NCBI GenBank assembly: GCA_900753315.1
Contig: CAADYP010000001.1
Location: 1-64,000, forward strand
DNA: 64,000 bases
Source of the DNA: Clostridia bacterium
Lineage (GTDB): Bacteria > Bacillota > Clostridia > Christensenellales > UBA1242
Direction of reading: 5' to 3'
Of the stretch, positions 23,609 through 33,176 are shown in pieces. Each line of letters opens with the position of its first letter. The stretch's first letter is position 1. Position numbers and translations under genes: made by a program. The notes under the pieces are model-generated. The model saw only the letters and a list, made by a program, of their open reading frames with translations. It was not told where the DNA came from and did no database searches.

Positions 23609-24661
23609 ATGGCTGAAAAAGAAAAGAAAGACCCAAGAGAAGAAGCTCTCGAACAAGCCCTTCTCAAAATTGAAAAAGACTTTGGAAAGGGTGCTATCAT
23701 GAAACTTGGCGATCATCCATATCAAAAAGTTGATGTCATTCCTTCTGGCTGTTTGACACTTGACCTTGCTCTTGGAATCGGTGGTATCCCACGTGGAAGA
23801 ATTATTGAAATTTATGGACCAGAGTCTTCTGGTAAAACTACTGTTTCTTTGCATATGGTTGCAGAAGCACAAAAACTTGGCGGAAGAGCAGCATTTATTG
23901 ATGCAGAACATGCTCTTGACCCAGCTTATGCTGAAAAATTGGGAGTAGATACAAAATCTTTGTATGTTTCTCAACCTGACAACGGCGAACAAGCACTCAA
24001 CATTTGTGATACGCTTATTCGTTCTGGTGCGTTTGATATTATCGTTGTGGACTCTGTTGCTGCACTTACTCCAAAGGCTGAAATTGATGGAGAAATGGGC
24101 GACAATCATGTTGGTCTTCAAGCGAGAATGATGAGCCAAGCGCTTCGTAAAATGACTTCTGTTTCTTCAAAAAGCAACACAGCAGTTATTTTCATCAACC
24201 AACTTCGTGACAAGATTGGAGTTATGTTTGGTTCTCCTGAAACAACAACAGGTGGAAAGGCTTTAAAGTTTTATGCAAGCATTCGTTTGGATGTTAGAAA
24301 AACTGACACAATCAAAGAAGGTTCAAATGTCATAGGAAACAGAACGAAGGTAAAAGTTGTTAAAAACAAACTTGCTCCACCTTTCAAAACTGCAGAATTT
24401 GATATTATGTATGGTCAAGGAATTTCAAAATCTGGATGCATTTTGGATGTTGCACTCAATCTTGGACTTATCAAGAAGAGCGGTGCTTGGTTCTCTTATA
24501 ACGATGAAAAAATTGGACAAGGGAAAGAGAACACAAAGATTTATCTTGAAAAGAACCCAGACATTATGAAAGAAATCGAAACAAAGATTAGAGAACAGGT
24601 CGCAGGCGGAGACGAAAGTGCAGTTGGCACTGATGTTACTGATGACGACATAGATATGTAA
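23609..24661 (+). CDS. recA: Recombinase RecA
   Basis: This is a 350-residue protein of normal RecA length. It has Walker A G-P-E-S-S-G-K-T near residues 70-77, the I-D-A-E-H-A-L-D-P block, Walker B I-I-V-V-D-S-V-A-A-L, the L1/L2 region with M-S-Q-A-L-R-K and N-Q-L-R-D-K-I-G, and an acidic C-terminus (D-D-D-I-D-M). It forms filaments on single-stranded DNA for strand exchange and LexA self-cleavage. SD TAGGAG lies seven nt before the ATG. It has its own promoter between the terminator behind pgsA and a small membrane gene that starts 1 nt after its stop. Confidence 0.98.
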   Translation: MAEKEKKDPREEALEQALLKIEKDFGKGAIMKLGDHPYQKVDVIPSGCLTLDLALGIGGIPRGRIIEIYGPESSGKTTVSLHMVAEAQKLGGRAAFIDAEHALDPAYAEKLGVDTKSLYVSQPDNGEQALNICDTLIRSGAFDIIVVDSVAALTPKAEIDGEMGDNHVGLQARMMSQALRKMTSVSSKSNTAVIFINQLRDKIGVMFGSPETTTGGKALKFYASIRLDVRKTDTIKEGSNVIGNRTKVKVVKNKLAPPFKTAEFDIMYGQGISKSGCILDVALNLGLIKKSGAWFSYNDEKIGQGKENTKIYLEKNPDIMKEIETKIREQVAGGDESAVGTDVTDDDIDM

Positions 24662-24662
24662 C

Positions 24663-24926
24663 ATGAAAAAGTTTCGGACTGTTTTTGAGTGGATAATCTC
24701 AATAGCAATCTTGGTGATAGGATTTTTGAATATTCCTATCCTTGTTTGGTGTGGTGTTGATGTGTCTGCATTGCGCGGAATTTTGATTTTTACGACTCTT
24801 CCAACTGTTGCAATTTGTGCGGTGCCATTTGCAATTTGTTTGACAAAGCATTTTGGCAAAAAGTCAAAGAAAAACAAGGTTGAAATTGAAAATTTTGAAA
24901 CAGAAACAAAAAACGAAGAAAAGTAA
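24663..24926 (+). CDS. Small two-helix membrane protein downstream of recA
   Basis: This 87-residue protein has two hydrophobic helices (about 9-31 and 42-63) separated by a short loop, and a charged Lys/Glu-rich tail from about residue 68. The ATG lies one nt after the recA stop, so it is co-transcribed and probably translationally coupled with recA. I do not recognise a family. The place behind recA is often taken by rny (RNase Y) in Firmicutes; this protein has no KH or HD domain and is far too short to be it. A strong terminator follows. Confidence 0.7.
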   Translation: MKKFRTVFEWIISIAILVIGFLNIPILVWCGVDVSALRGILIFTTLPTVAICAVPFAICLTKHFGKKSKKNKVEIENFETETKNEEK

Positions 24927-24931
24927 AATAA

Positions 24932-24960
24932 AAAAGACGATTTTAGGTCGTCTTTTTTTA
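24932..24960. terminator. Terminator between recA unit and the penicillin-binding protein gene
   Basis: AAAAGACGA (24932-24940) pairs with TCGTCTTTT (24948-24956), followed by a T-tract. The A-tract on the other side suits the convergent gene as well. Confidence 0.88.
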
Positions 24961-25000
24961 TTTGATTTTGAAAATCATTTGAATATTAGATTTTGAAAAA

Positions 25001-27247
25001 TTATATATACCATTTTTGGTTTTGAGTTCGTGATTCGCTTTTTGTTTTGCAAAGTTTGAAAATTTTTGTGCTTGCCAAATTTTCACCGTTTTCGCTGTTG
25101 TTGTAAGTTGCTGTGATTTTTATAGCTGTTTCTTGTTCGGGGAAGGCAAATCTCAATGTTGTTTGACCTTGTTTTTCGGTCAGAGTTTGAAGTGGAATGT
25201 TGTCTTTTTCTATTGTGTATTTGAGATGTTTTTGGGCATCTAATTTTATGACAATTTGTTTTTTTTCAACTGATGCTTCGGCAGTGATTTGTGGGCGGTC
25301 AATGAAGTTTTGAGAGATGTCAGAAGGCATATTGAAACGAGAGAACAGGCAGGTTTCAGTATAGCGTGCTGGAGCATATTGGCTTGCAATGGCAAGGCGG
25401 TGATTTTCGTCTCTTTCAATGGTGTCAATTTTCACTTCCGTTACTGATGAAGGGACATCAAAAGTTGTTTTTTCGTATGTTTGAGATGAGATGTATTGTC
25501 TTGCAATTTCTGTAGGTTGATTTCCGCCGGCAATCTTGATTGGTTCGTTTGAAATTGAACCATACCAAACTCCGATTGCTTCTGTTGGGGTGTAAGAAAT
25601 GTTGTAAGCATCAATATTCCCTGATGCATTTTTCTTGCCGACTGTGCCAGTTTTTGATGCTACTTCAGTGTTGGAAATATTGGACAATTTTCTTGCTGTT
25701 CCGCTTTTTGCTGTCTCTTGCAATATGCTTGTCATAAGAAAACTGCTGTCTTCTCTAAAAACCATATTTTCGATTGGTTTGTGAATATAGACCAGTTTGT
25801 TGTTTTTGTCGGTTATGTATTGCACAAAAGTTGAGTTCGCAAATAGTCCATTGTTTGCAAAAGTTGTGTAGGCGCTTGTTAAATCTTTCAAATTTGTGCC
25901 ATATGTCATTCCGCCAAGAGCAAGGGCATAACTATCGTCATTTTCATCAAATTTTATGCCCATTTTTTCTGCATATTGCTTGCCAGTGTCAATTCCAATA
26001 TAACTTAAAACTTTGATTGCAGGAATGTTTATTGATTGTTTTACGGAGTCGGTTACAGAGACATAACCTTTAAATTTTTTGCTGACATTTGCAGGGGTAT
26101 AATCTCCAATTTTAAGTGGCTCGTCCAAAATTTGAGTCGCTGGAGTAATGACATCTTCATTCAAGGCAGGAGCATAGACTAAAAGTGGCTTCAAACAAGA
26201 TGCTGGTTGCCTTTTCAAATCCAAAATTTTGTAGTTGCATTCTCCGCTGAAAGCCGTCACACCATGTGTTTTTGCATCAATCACGATTCCAGCACAAGCG
26301 ACACTATCAATTTTATTGTTTGAAAGGGCATTTTTGATTGCATTTTGTTTGTTTTCATCACAGTATGTATGGATTTTGTATTCTCCAATTGCAATTTGTT
26401 TTGCAGAAATCCCCAAAATTTTTGCTGATTCATCGATGCTTGCTTGTGAGTAAGAATTGAGTTTGTTGGCGTGTTGTGGAGAGACAGAGAGCGTGATTGG
26501 TTGATTTTGTGTGGCGATTTTTTCGTCAATAGTGATTTTCCCGTCTTTTTCCATTTCGCTCAAAATCAAATTTCTACGTTTGAGCGAGTTTTCATAATTT
26601 AAGATTGGAGAATATTTTGTTGGTGATTTGATAATCCCTGCCAATGTGCAACTTTCGTTTAAGTTTAAATCCTTTGCTTCTTTGTCAAAATAATATCTGC
26701 TTGCACTTTCTATTCCATAACAGTTATTTCCAAAAAAGATTATGTTTAAATAACTTTCAAGTATTTCTTCCTTGCTGAAACTCTTTTCCAATTTTTTCGT
26801 AAGAGCAATTTCTTTGAGTTTTCTTTCAAAGGTTTTTTCGTTTGAAAGGTGAGTGTTTTTGATGAGTTGTTGGCTTATTGTAGATGCTCCTTCTTTTAGA
26901 CGCATGCTCTTGAGATTGTTTAACATCGCTTTGGCTATACGCTTTTTGTTTAAGCCGTTGTGTTTATAAAAATCTTTATCTTCAATGGAAATAAAAGCAT
27001 CTTTTGTGTGTTGTGGAATGTCTTCAAATTTGCAAAAATCTCCATTGAATTGATTTTCTTCCTTCATTGGTTTGTTTTCGCTGTCGTAAACTTCAATGAA
27101 AAGTGACGGCGATGTTATGCTTTCCGTGTTTAGTGGAATTTTTTGGTATTTCGCATAACTAACTGCGAGTAAACTTCCGCAAAGGACACTGGCGAAAGTT
27201 GCTATCAAAACCAATGAGATTAGACATATTTTGACAATTTTCTTCAT
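25001..27247 (-). CDS. Class A penicillin-binding protein (PBP1A-type)
   Basis: This is 748 residues from the ATG at 27247. There is one N-terminal membrane anchor (about 5-30), a GT51 glycosyltransferase domain with E-D-K-D-F-Y-K-H-N-G near residue 90 and G-A-S-T-I-S-Q-Q near 120, then a transpeptidase domain with A-S-C-L-K (S-x-x-K), S-I-N (S-x-N) and K-T-G-T. It polymerises and cross-links peptidoglycan outside the membrane. The last 120 residues look like a fibronectin-type or beta-sandwich tail. It has no SD; CATAAT ends exactly six nt before the ATG. The gene diverges from miaB, with promoters about 40 bp apart. An upstream TTG at 27265 was not chosen. Confidence 0.92.
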   Translation of the reverse strand: MKKIVKICLISLVLIATFASVLCGSLLAVSYAKYQKIPLNTESITSPSLFIEVYDSENKPMKEENQFNGDFCKFEDIPQHTKDAFISIEDKDFYKHNGLNKKRIAKAMLNNLKSMRLKEGASTISQQLIKNTHLSNEKTFERKLKEIALTKKLEKSFSKEEILESYLNIIFFGNNCYGIESASRYYFDKEAKDLNLNESCTLAGIIKSPTKYSPILNYENSLKRRNLILSEMEKDGKITIDEKIATQNQPITLSVSPQHANKLNSYSQASIDESAKILGISAKQIAIGEYKIHTYCDENKQNAIKNALSNNKIDSVACAGIVIDAKTHGVTAFSGECNYKILDLKRQPASCLKPLLVYAPALNEDVITPATQILDEPLKIGDYTPANVSKKFKGYVSVTDSVKQSINIPAIKVLSYIGIDTGKQYAEKMGIKFDENDDSYALALGGMTYGTNLKDLTSAYTTFANNGLFANSTFVQYITDKNNKLVYIHKPIENMVFREDSSFLMTSILQETAKSGTARKLSNISNTEVASKTGTVGKKNASGNIDAYNISYTPTEAIGVWYGSISNEPIKIAGGNQPTEIARQYISSQTYEKTTFDVPSSVTEVKIDTIERDENHRLAIASQYAPARYTETCLFSRFNMPSDISQNFIDRPQITAEASVEKKQIVIKLDAQKHLKYTIEKDNIPLQTLTEKQGQTTLRFAFPEQETAIKITATYNNSENGENLASTKIFKLCKTKSESRTQNQKWYI

Positions 27248-27253
27248 TTTTGT

Positions 27254-27259
27254 ATTATG
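27254..27259 (-). promoter_or_regulatory. Possible -10 box of the PBP gene, leaderless
   Basis: On the minus strand CATAAT lies 6 nt before the ATG (27245-27247). The -35 region is poor (TGAATT at 17 bp), and no SD is present, so this is tentative. Confidence 0.4.
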
Positions 27260-27291
27260 TGTCAAAAAATGCTAAAAATTCACTTATTGAC

Positions 27292-27320
27292 TTGCTTTAA
27301 TCGTGTTTTTTTTGTATAAT
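27292..27320 (+). promoter_or_regulatory. Promoter of miaB-mutS-mutL, apparently leaderless
   Basis: TTGCTT (27292-27297) and TATAAT (27315-27320) are spaced by 17 bp. The ATG begins only 6 nt after the -10 box, and no SD is visible. Confidence 0.65.
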
Positions 27321-27326
27321 TGAGAT

Positions 27327-28451
27327 ATGAAATATTTTATCGTTACTTATGGATGTCAAATGAATGTCCACGAATCAGAAAAACTCGCTGCCATTTGCGA
27401 AAAAATGGGCTATACACTTGCTGACAAAAGAGAAAATGCAGACCTTATTGTCTTCAATACATGTGCTATTAGGGAGGGTGCAGAAGACAGAGTGTTTGGA
27501 AATGTTGGGGCTTTGAAAAAATTGAAAAAACAAAATCCAAATCTTATTATCGCTGTGTGTGGTTGTATGACTCAAAAACAAACTACTGCAAACTATATAA
27601 TGAACACTTTTCCGTTTGTTGATATTGTTATTGGCACTTTCAATTTGCCAAACTTTGAGCATTATGTCAACGCTGTGAAAACAGGTCGTCAGTTGGAACT
27701 TTTGGATGAAGGCGACATTGACGAAACTGTTCCTTACAAACGCACGAGCGGAGACAATGCCTGGGTAAACATCATGCAAGGGTGCAACAATTTCTGCACT
27801 TATTGTATTGTGCCTTATGTTAAGGGAAGAGAAAAGAGCAGAAGTGAAGAAAACATTTTGAAAGAAATCAAACAAATTTTGAGTGAAGGAAAATATAAAA
27901 AAATTACACTTCTTGGTCAAAATGTTAACTCTTATGGAAAAGATCTTGTGCCAAGTGTCTCTTTTGCCAAACTTTTGAAGGATATTTGTGCACTTGACGG
28001 AGATTTCAAACTTTGGTTTATGACTTCACATCCAAAAGATTTGACCGAAGATGTGATTGATGTTATTGCAAGTGAAGACAAAATTTTGAAAGATATTCAT
28101 CTTCCTGCACAAAGTGGAAACAATCGAATTTTGAATTTGATGAACAGAAAATATACTCGAGAAAAATATCTTGACATCATACATAAAATTCGTGCAAAAA
28201 TTCCAAATGCACGCATTACATCTGACTTTATTGTGGGATTTCCTACTGAAACTGAAGAAGAATTTCAGGACACAATGAGTTTGGTAAACGAAGTAAAATA
28301 TGACAGCATCTTTGCATTTATGTATTCTCCACGTGAAGGGACAGTAGCAAGCAAGATGGAAGGACAAGTGCCACAAGAAATCAAACAAAGAAGAGTCAAC
28401 GAACTTTTGGCTCTTGAAAAGAAAATACAAAAAGAGGAAAACAAGAGATGA
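27327..28451 (+). CDS. miaB: tRNA i6A37 methylthiotransferase MiaB without TRAM domain
   Basis: This 374-residue protein starts directly with the UPF0004 domain (Y-G-C-Q-M-N-V-H-E-S-E), which is the MiaB form, and carries the radical-SAM C-x3-C-x2-C at residues 153-160 with the MiaB continuation I-V-P-Y-V-K-G-R-E-K-S-R. It ends R-V-N-E-L-L-A-L-E-K-K-I-Q-K-E-E-N-K-R, exactly where the TRAM domain should begin; normal MiaB is about 440 residues or more. RimO in this window keeps its TRAM domain. MiaB converts i6A37 to ms2i6A37. The stop overlaps the mutS ATG (ATGA). No frameshifted TRAM remnant is possible there because mutS begins at once. Confidence 0.9.
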   Translation: MKYFIVTYGCQMNVHESEKLAAICEKMGYTLADKRENADLIVFNTCAIREGAEDRVFGNVGALKKLKKQNPNLIIAVCGCMTQKQTTANYIMNTFPFVDIVIGTFNLPNFEHYVNAVKTGRQLELLDEGDIDETVPYKRTSGDNAWVNIMQGCNNFCTYCIVPYVKGREKSRSEENILKEIKQILSEGKYKKITLLGQNVNSYGKDLVPSVSFAKLLKDICALDGDFKLWFMTSHPKDLTEDVIDVIASEDKILKDIHLPAQSGNNRILNLMNRKYTREKYLDIIHKIRAKIPNARITSDFIVGFPTETEEEFQDTMSLVNEVKYDSIFAFMYSPREGTVASKMEGQVPQEIKQRRVNELLALEKKIQKEENKR

Positions 28452-31069
28452 GTGTTGCAACGGTTAAAGAACCATCATCAATGATGAAACACTATTTGCA
28501 AATGAAAGAGAAATACAAGGATTGTATTTTGTTTTATCGTCTCGGAGATTTTTATGAACTTTTCTATGATGACGCAATCGAAATCTCAAGGGTTTTGGAT
28601 TTGACTTTGACAGGGAAAAACTGTGGGCTTGATGAAAGAGCACCTATGTGTGGTGTGCCTTATCATGCAGCAGAAACTTATATCGCAAAACTCGTTTCTC
28701 TTGGCTACAAAGTGGCAATTTGCGAACAACTTACAGAGCCTAAAAAAGGTGTGAAGATTGTTGAAAGAGATGTCGTAAGAGTCGTTACAGCAGGGACTGT
28801 TGTTGATGATTCTATGCTTGAAGAACGCAAAAACAACTACATTATGTCAATGTTTTTGGATGATGACAAATTGTCAGTTGTTTACTGTGATATAACAACA
28901 GGAGAATTTAACCTTTGCCATTTTGACGGCGGACTTGAAAGCAACTTTGCAGACCTTTTGAACAGAATTATGCCATCGGAAGTTATTGGAAATGCAAAAG
29001 CAAAGGATTTTTATAACAATCTTCCAATGCTCAAACTTGGTGTTTATCCAAGATTTGAAGAATATTTTGAATATGCTTTTGGAGCAGAAAAGGCAAACGA
29101 AAATGTTTGCAGACAGTTTGGAGACAACGCTGTCAATGTTTTTGAACTCAAAACAAACAAACAAGATATTCCTGCAATAGGAGCCCTTTTGGAATATTTG
29201 CAAGAGACTCAAAAAAGGTCACTTAAAAACATCAGCAAAATTACAAAAGTTAAAAACAATCAATACATGGTTATTGACATGAACACAAGAAGAAACTTGG
29301 AACTTGTGGAATCTATTCGTGAAAGAAAGAGATATGGCTCTCTTTTGTGGCTTATGGATATGACAAAAACAAGCATGGGTGCAAGAAAGTTTAGAACAAT
29401 GTTTGACCAACCACTTCAAAGTTCGACAGAAATCAATGACAGACTTGACAGCGTGGAAGAACTTTCAAAAAATCTCATTTTGAGAGATAGATTGACAGAA
29501 AGTCTTGCAAACATCAAAGATATTGAGCGTATCAGTGGAAAAATTGCATATGGAAATGTTTTGCCAAATGATTTGAATGCACTCAAGATGTCTTTGGCAG
29601 AACTTCCAAACATCAAATCAATTTTGGGTGGTGTTAAATCAAAAAAGCTTTCTGCTTGCAGAGATGCTTTGGTCGATTTTGGTGAAATCGTAAATCTTCT
29701 TTCAAGTGCCATCAAAGAAAAACCGCCTGCATTGACAAAAGAAGGTGGTTATATTAGAGAAGGTTTCAATCAAGAACTTGACGACCTTAGAAATGCAAAA
29801 GAAATTGCAAATCAAGAGTGTAGAAAACTTGAAGAGATAGAACGAGAAAAAACAGGAATCAAGACTTTGAGAATTGCATCAAACAATGTGTTTGGTTTTT
29901 ATATTGAAGTTAGCAAAGGGCAAACTGACATGGTGCCTTTGAGATATATAAGAAAACAAACCATTGCAAATGCAGAAAGATATACAACTGAAGATTTGAA
30001 GGCAATTGAAGACAAAATTTTTGGTTCAGACGAAAAAGCAATCAAACTTGAAGAGAAAATTTACAAAACTCTGTTGGATTATTTGTCAAACTATCTTTCA
30101 GCATTTGGAGATGTCGCAAAAGTTGTTGCTGACATTGATGCTTTGCTTTCACTTTCTATGTGTGCAGTAAAATACAATTTCTGCAAACCAGTAATAAACA
30201 AAAATATAAAACAAATCAACATAATAGATGGAAGACATCCTATTGTTGAAAGATTTGTTAAAGATGGTTCATTCATCGCAAACGACACACTTCTTGACAA
30301 TGACGAAAACAAAATGATGATTATCACAGGGCCAAATATGGCAGGAAAGAGCACTTATATGAGACAAGTTGCCATTATCACTTTCCTTGCTCATATTGGA
30401 AGTTTTGTGCCTGCAAAAAGTGCAGAAATCGCAATAACTGACCGAATTTTCACGCGTGTTGGTGCAAGTGATGACTTGGCATTTGGACAAAGCACATTTA
30501 TGGTTGAAATGAGTGAAGTTGCAAACATTTTGGCAAATGCAACTGACAAGAGTTTGGTTGTGCTTGACGAAATCGGAAGAGGAACATCAACTTTTGACGG
30601 TCTTTCAATCGCTTGGGCGGTTGTGGAATATATTTCAAAAAATCTCAACTGCAAAACATTGTTTGCGACACACTATCACGAACTTTCCGAACTTGAGGGA
30701 GTTATTCGTGGAGTGAAGAATTATAAAATCACAGTAAAAGAAATCAATGACAGCATCGTCTTTTTGAGAAAGATTGTCAGAGGGCATGCAAACAAAAGTT
30801 TTGGTGTTGAAGTTGCACAACTTGCCGGCGTTCCACAAAAAGTTGTGGACAGAGCAAAAGAAATCAGTGCAAACCTTGAGAAGGTGAACACAAAACTTGA
30901 TATGAACATCTTTGGAGAAGATGAAGAGAGAACAAAACAAATGAAGAACAACAAACTTGGACAAAAAATTCTTTCAATGCTTCGTGATATGGACATAAAT
31001 CGTATGTCACCAATGGAAAGTTTTGAAGTGCTCAATGATTTGATTGACAAAGCAAAAACTGAAGAATAA
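28448..31069 (+). CDS. mutS: DNA mismatch repair protein MutS
   Basis: This 873-residue protein has the MutS mismatch-binding N-terminus with F-Y-R-L-G-D-F-Y-E-L-F at about residues 30-40 (the Phe-x-Glu wedge), the lever and clamp helices, and the ATPase with Walker A G-P-N-M-A-G-K-S-T near 628-636 and V-L-D-E-I-G-R-G-T-S-T. It recognises mismatches and recruits MutL. The ATG overlaps the miaB stop, and mutL begins 15 nt after its TAA, so miaB-mutS-mutL is one unit. The order is common in Clostridia. Confidence 0.97.
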   Translation: MSVATVKEPSSMMKHYLQMKEKYKDCILFYRLGDFYELFYDDAIEISRVLDLTLTGKNCGLDERAPMCGVPYHAAETYIAKLVSLGYKVAICEQLTEPKKGVKIVERDVVRVVTAGTVVDDSMLEERKNNYIMSMFLDDDKLSVVYCDITTGEFNLCHFDGGLESNFADLLNRIMPSEVIGNAKAKDFYNNLPMLKLGVYPRFEEYFEYAFGAEKANENVCRQFGDNAVNVFELKTNKQDIPAIGALLEYLQETQKRSLKNISKITKVKNNQYMVIDMNTRRNLELVESIRERKRYGSLLWLMDMTKTSMGARKFRTMFDQPLQSSTEINDRLDSVEELSKNLILRDRLTESLANIKDIERISGKIAYGNVLPNDLNALKMSLAELPNIKSILGGVKSKKLSACRDALVDFGEIVNLLSSAIKEKPPALTKEGGYIREGFNQELDDLRNAKEIANQECRKLEEIEREKTGIKTLRIASNNVFGFYIEVSKGQTDMVPLRYIRKQTIANAERYTTEDLKAIEDKIFGSDEKAIKLEEKIYKTLLDYLSNYLSAFGDVAKVVADIDALLSLSMCAVKYNFCKPVINKNIKQINIIDGRHPIVERFVKDGSFIANDTLLDNDENKMMIITGPNMAGKSTYMRQVAIITFLAHIGSFVPAKSAEIAITDRIFTRVGASDDLAFGQSTFMVEMSEVANILANATDKSLVVLDEIGRGTSTFDGLSIAWAVVEYISKNLNCKTLFATHYHELSELEGVIRGVKNYKITVKEINDSIVFLRKIVRGHANKSFGVEVAQLAGVPQKVVDRAKEISANLEKVNTKLDMNIFGEDEERTKQMKNNKLGQKILSMLRDMDINRMSPMESFEVLNDLIDKAKTEE

Positions 31070-31084
31070 AAAGGGGGAGAGAAA

Positions 31085-33076
31085 ATGGCAATAAATGTCT
31101 TGACACCTAGAATTTACAACAGAATAGCAGCAGGTGAAGTTGTTGAAAGACCTGCGTCTGTTGTGAAGGAACTTGTTGAAAACAGCATTGATGCTGGTGC
31201 AACAAAAGTTAAAGTCGAAATTGAAGAGGGTGGAATAAAGAAAATTTGTGTTTCCGATGACGGATGCGGAATTGCAAAAGATGACCTTCCACTTGCTTTT
31301 TTGCCACACGCAACAAGCAAAATTTCTGATATTGATGACTTGGACGAAATTTCAACTTTGGGATTTCGTGGTGAGGCTTTGGCAAGCATTGCTTCGGTGT
31401 CTATGATTAGTCTTACGACAAAGACAAAAGACAGTGAAACAGGTTATAAAATTGATGCTGATGGTGGAGATATTTCAAAAATAACAGAAGTTGCAAGGCT
31501 TGACGGGACAACCCTTACTATGCAGAACTTGTTTTTCAACACTCCTGCAAGAGCAAAGTTTTTGAAAAAGCCAAAGGCAGAAGAAAGTGAAGTTACACAT
31601 TTGGTTGAAAAGTTTATGCTTGCTCATCCAGAAATCTCTTTTGAATATGTCGTTGATGGCAAAACGGTTTACAACCACGCTTCTGGAAAATTGGACGAAG
31701 TGATATATTTGATTTATGGACGAGATGTTTTTGAAAATTTGCTCAAGCTTGACTATGTTGAAGACGAAATTAAAGTGTCTGGGTATGTTGTTTCTCCAAA
31801 ACTTTCAAGACCAAACAGAACATATCAAACATTGTTTGTAAACGGAAGATATGTCGAGAACTATATGGTTTCTGCATGTGTTTCAGGGGCATATGAACCA
31901 CTTTTGATGAAGGGACGCTATCCAATTTATGTTATCAAACTTGACATACCTTATGGCAAAGTCGATGTAAATGTTCATCCAAACAAAAAAGAAGTCAAAT
32001 TTGACAATTCAAACAAGATTTTTGGAATCATTCGCCGTGCTGTCGAAAGAGCACTTGTTTCAACAAATTTGATTGCAGATTTTGAATTTACAAACAAAGA
32101 CGAAGAAGATTGGAACAAATTTAACATTAAAAATGAAGCACATCCACAAGAAACATCATTCAACACTTTCACAAAAAGTGCATTTGACAAGATGCCACAA
32201 GACGATGGAGCAAGTTTTAAAAATATTTCCATTGACACAGAAGAGACAGCAGAAAAAGTTGTTTCTCCAAAAGAATATCAAAAGAAAGGCATTGAAATCA
32301 TCAATATGCCTCAATTCTCAACAATAAAATCAGACCCATTGGCAAATCAAAATCGTCCTGGTGGAAACATCTATTTTGACCATTCTGGCGAAAGTGTTTT
32401 GCATGAGGTGGAATTGTCAGTCAATGATAACAATGATGCTAAAAAGACAGAAAATGTCACAAAACCAGCACAAGAAAACTATGTTGAAGAGAAATTTTTG
32501 ACATTGAAAGCAGAAGAGATAAAAATCATTGGAGTTGTGTTTAAGACTTATATTATCACAGAATATGATGACAGCATCTATGTGATTGACCAACATGCCA
32601 TGCATGAAAGACAAAATTATGACAAACTCAAAAAACAAATTAATGAGCATAATGTCGCAAAGCAAGATATGTTGATTCCTTACAAGATTAAACTTCTTGC
32701 AAAGGACAGAGCAAATTTGGAAGAGAAATTGGACAATTTGAGAAGCATTGGCTTTGAAATTACACAAAATGACAATGAATTTTCAGTTTCAAGCATTCCT
32801 TTCGTTTTGTCAGGAATTAGGCTTGAAAAGTTCTTTGAGGAAATTTTGGCAGATGAAAACATGAGAGAACGCACTGCAAGTGACATTATAAACGAAAAAT
32901 TATGTCAAACAGCTTGCAAACATTCAATCCGTGCAGGGGACGATGTGACAAGAGAGCAAATCGCTTATCTCATTGATAAGTTGAAAGATGGTGTTGCACT
33001 TTGCCCACATGGAAGACCAATTATTGTCAAAATTACTCGCAAAGAACTCGAAAAAATGTTTAAAAGAGTTTTATAA
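31085..33076 (+). CDS. mutL: DNA mismatch repair protein MutL
   Basis: This 663-residue protein has a GHKL ATPase at the N-terminus (E-L-V-E-N-S-I-D-A-G-A, D-D-G-C-G-I, G-F-R-G-E-A-L) and a C-terminal dimerisation/endonuclease domain joined by a low-complexity linker (about 330-470). The C-terminal motif reads D-Q-H-A-M-H-E-R-Q-N-Y-D, close to the D-Q-H-A-x2-E-x4-E metal motif of nicking MutLs but ending in Asp. C-P-H-G-R-P and A-C-K-H-S are also present, so endonuclease activity is likely. SD GGGGGAG lies before the start. The usual miaA and hfq do not follow. Confidence 0.96.
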   Translation: MAINVLTPRIYNRIAAGEVVERPASVVKELVENSIDAGATKVKVEIEEGGIKKICVSDDGCGIAKDDLPLAFLPHATSKISDIDDLDEISTLGFRGEALASIASVSMISLTTKTKDSETGYKIDADGGDISKITEVARLDGTTLTMQNLFFNTPARAKFLKKPKAEESEVTHLVEKFMLAHPEISFEYVVDGKTVYNHASGKLDEVIYLIYGRDVFENLLKLDYVEDEIKVSGYVVSPKLSRPNRTYQTLFVNGRYVENYMVSACVSGAYEPLLMKGRYPIYVIKLDIPYGKVDVNVHPNKKEVKFDNSNKIFGIIRRAVERALVSTNLIADFEFTNKDEEDWNKFNIKNEAHPQETSFNTFTKSAFDKMPQDDGASFKNISIDTEETAEKVVSPKEYQKKGIEIINMPQFSTIKSDPLANQNRPGGNIYFDHSGESVLHEVELSVNDNNDAKKTENVTKPAQENYVEEKFLTLKAEEIKIIGVVFKTYIITEYDDSIYVIDQHAMHERQNYDKLKKQINEHNVAKQDMLIPYKIKLLAKDRANLEEKLDNLRSIGFEITQNDNEFSVSSIPFVLSGIRLEKFFEEILADENMRERTASDIINEKLCQTACKHSIRAGDDVTREQIAYLIDKLKDGVALCPHGRPIIVKITRKELEKMFKRVL

Positions 33077-33176
33077 TTTTTGGATATATAAAATCAAAAT
33101 ATAAACAAAATTAAAACAAACAAGAATAAAAATGATATAAATAACAAGGATTTGAATAAAGGGAAAAGAAAATAAA

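Noticed and set aside
31085..33076. MutL as a non-endonuclease type because the last Glu of D-Q-H-A-x2-E-x4-E is Asp
   Set aside because: The remaining metal motifs, including C-P-H-G-R-P, are present and Asp can bind metal, so loss of activity is not supported.
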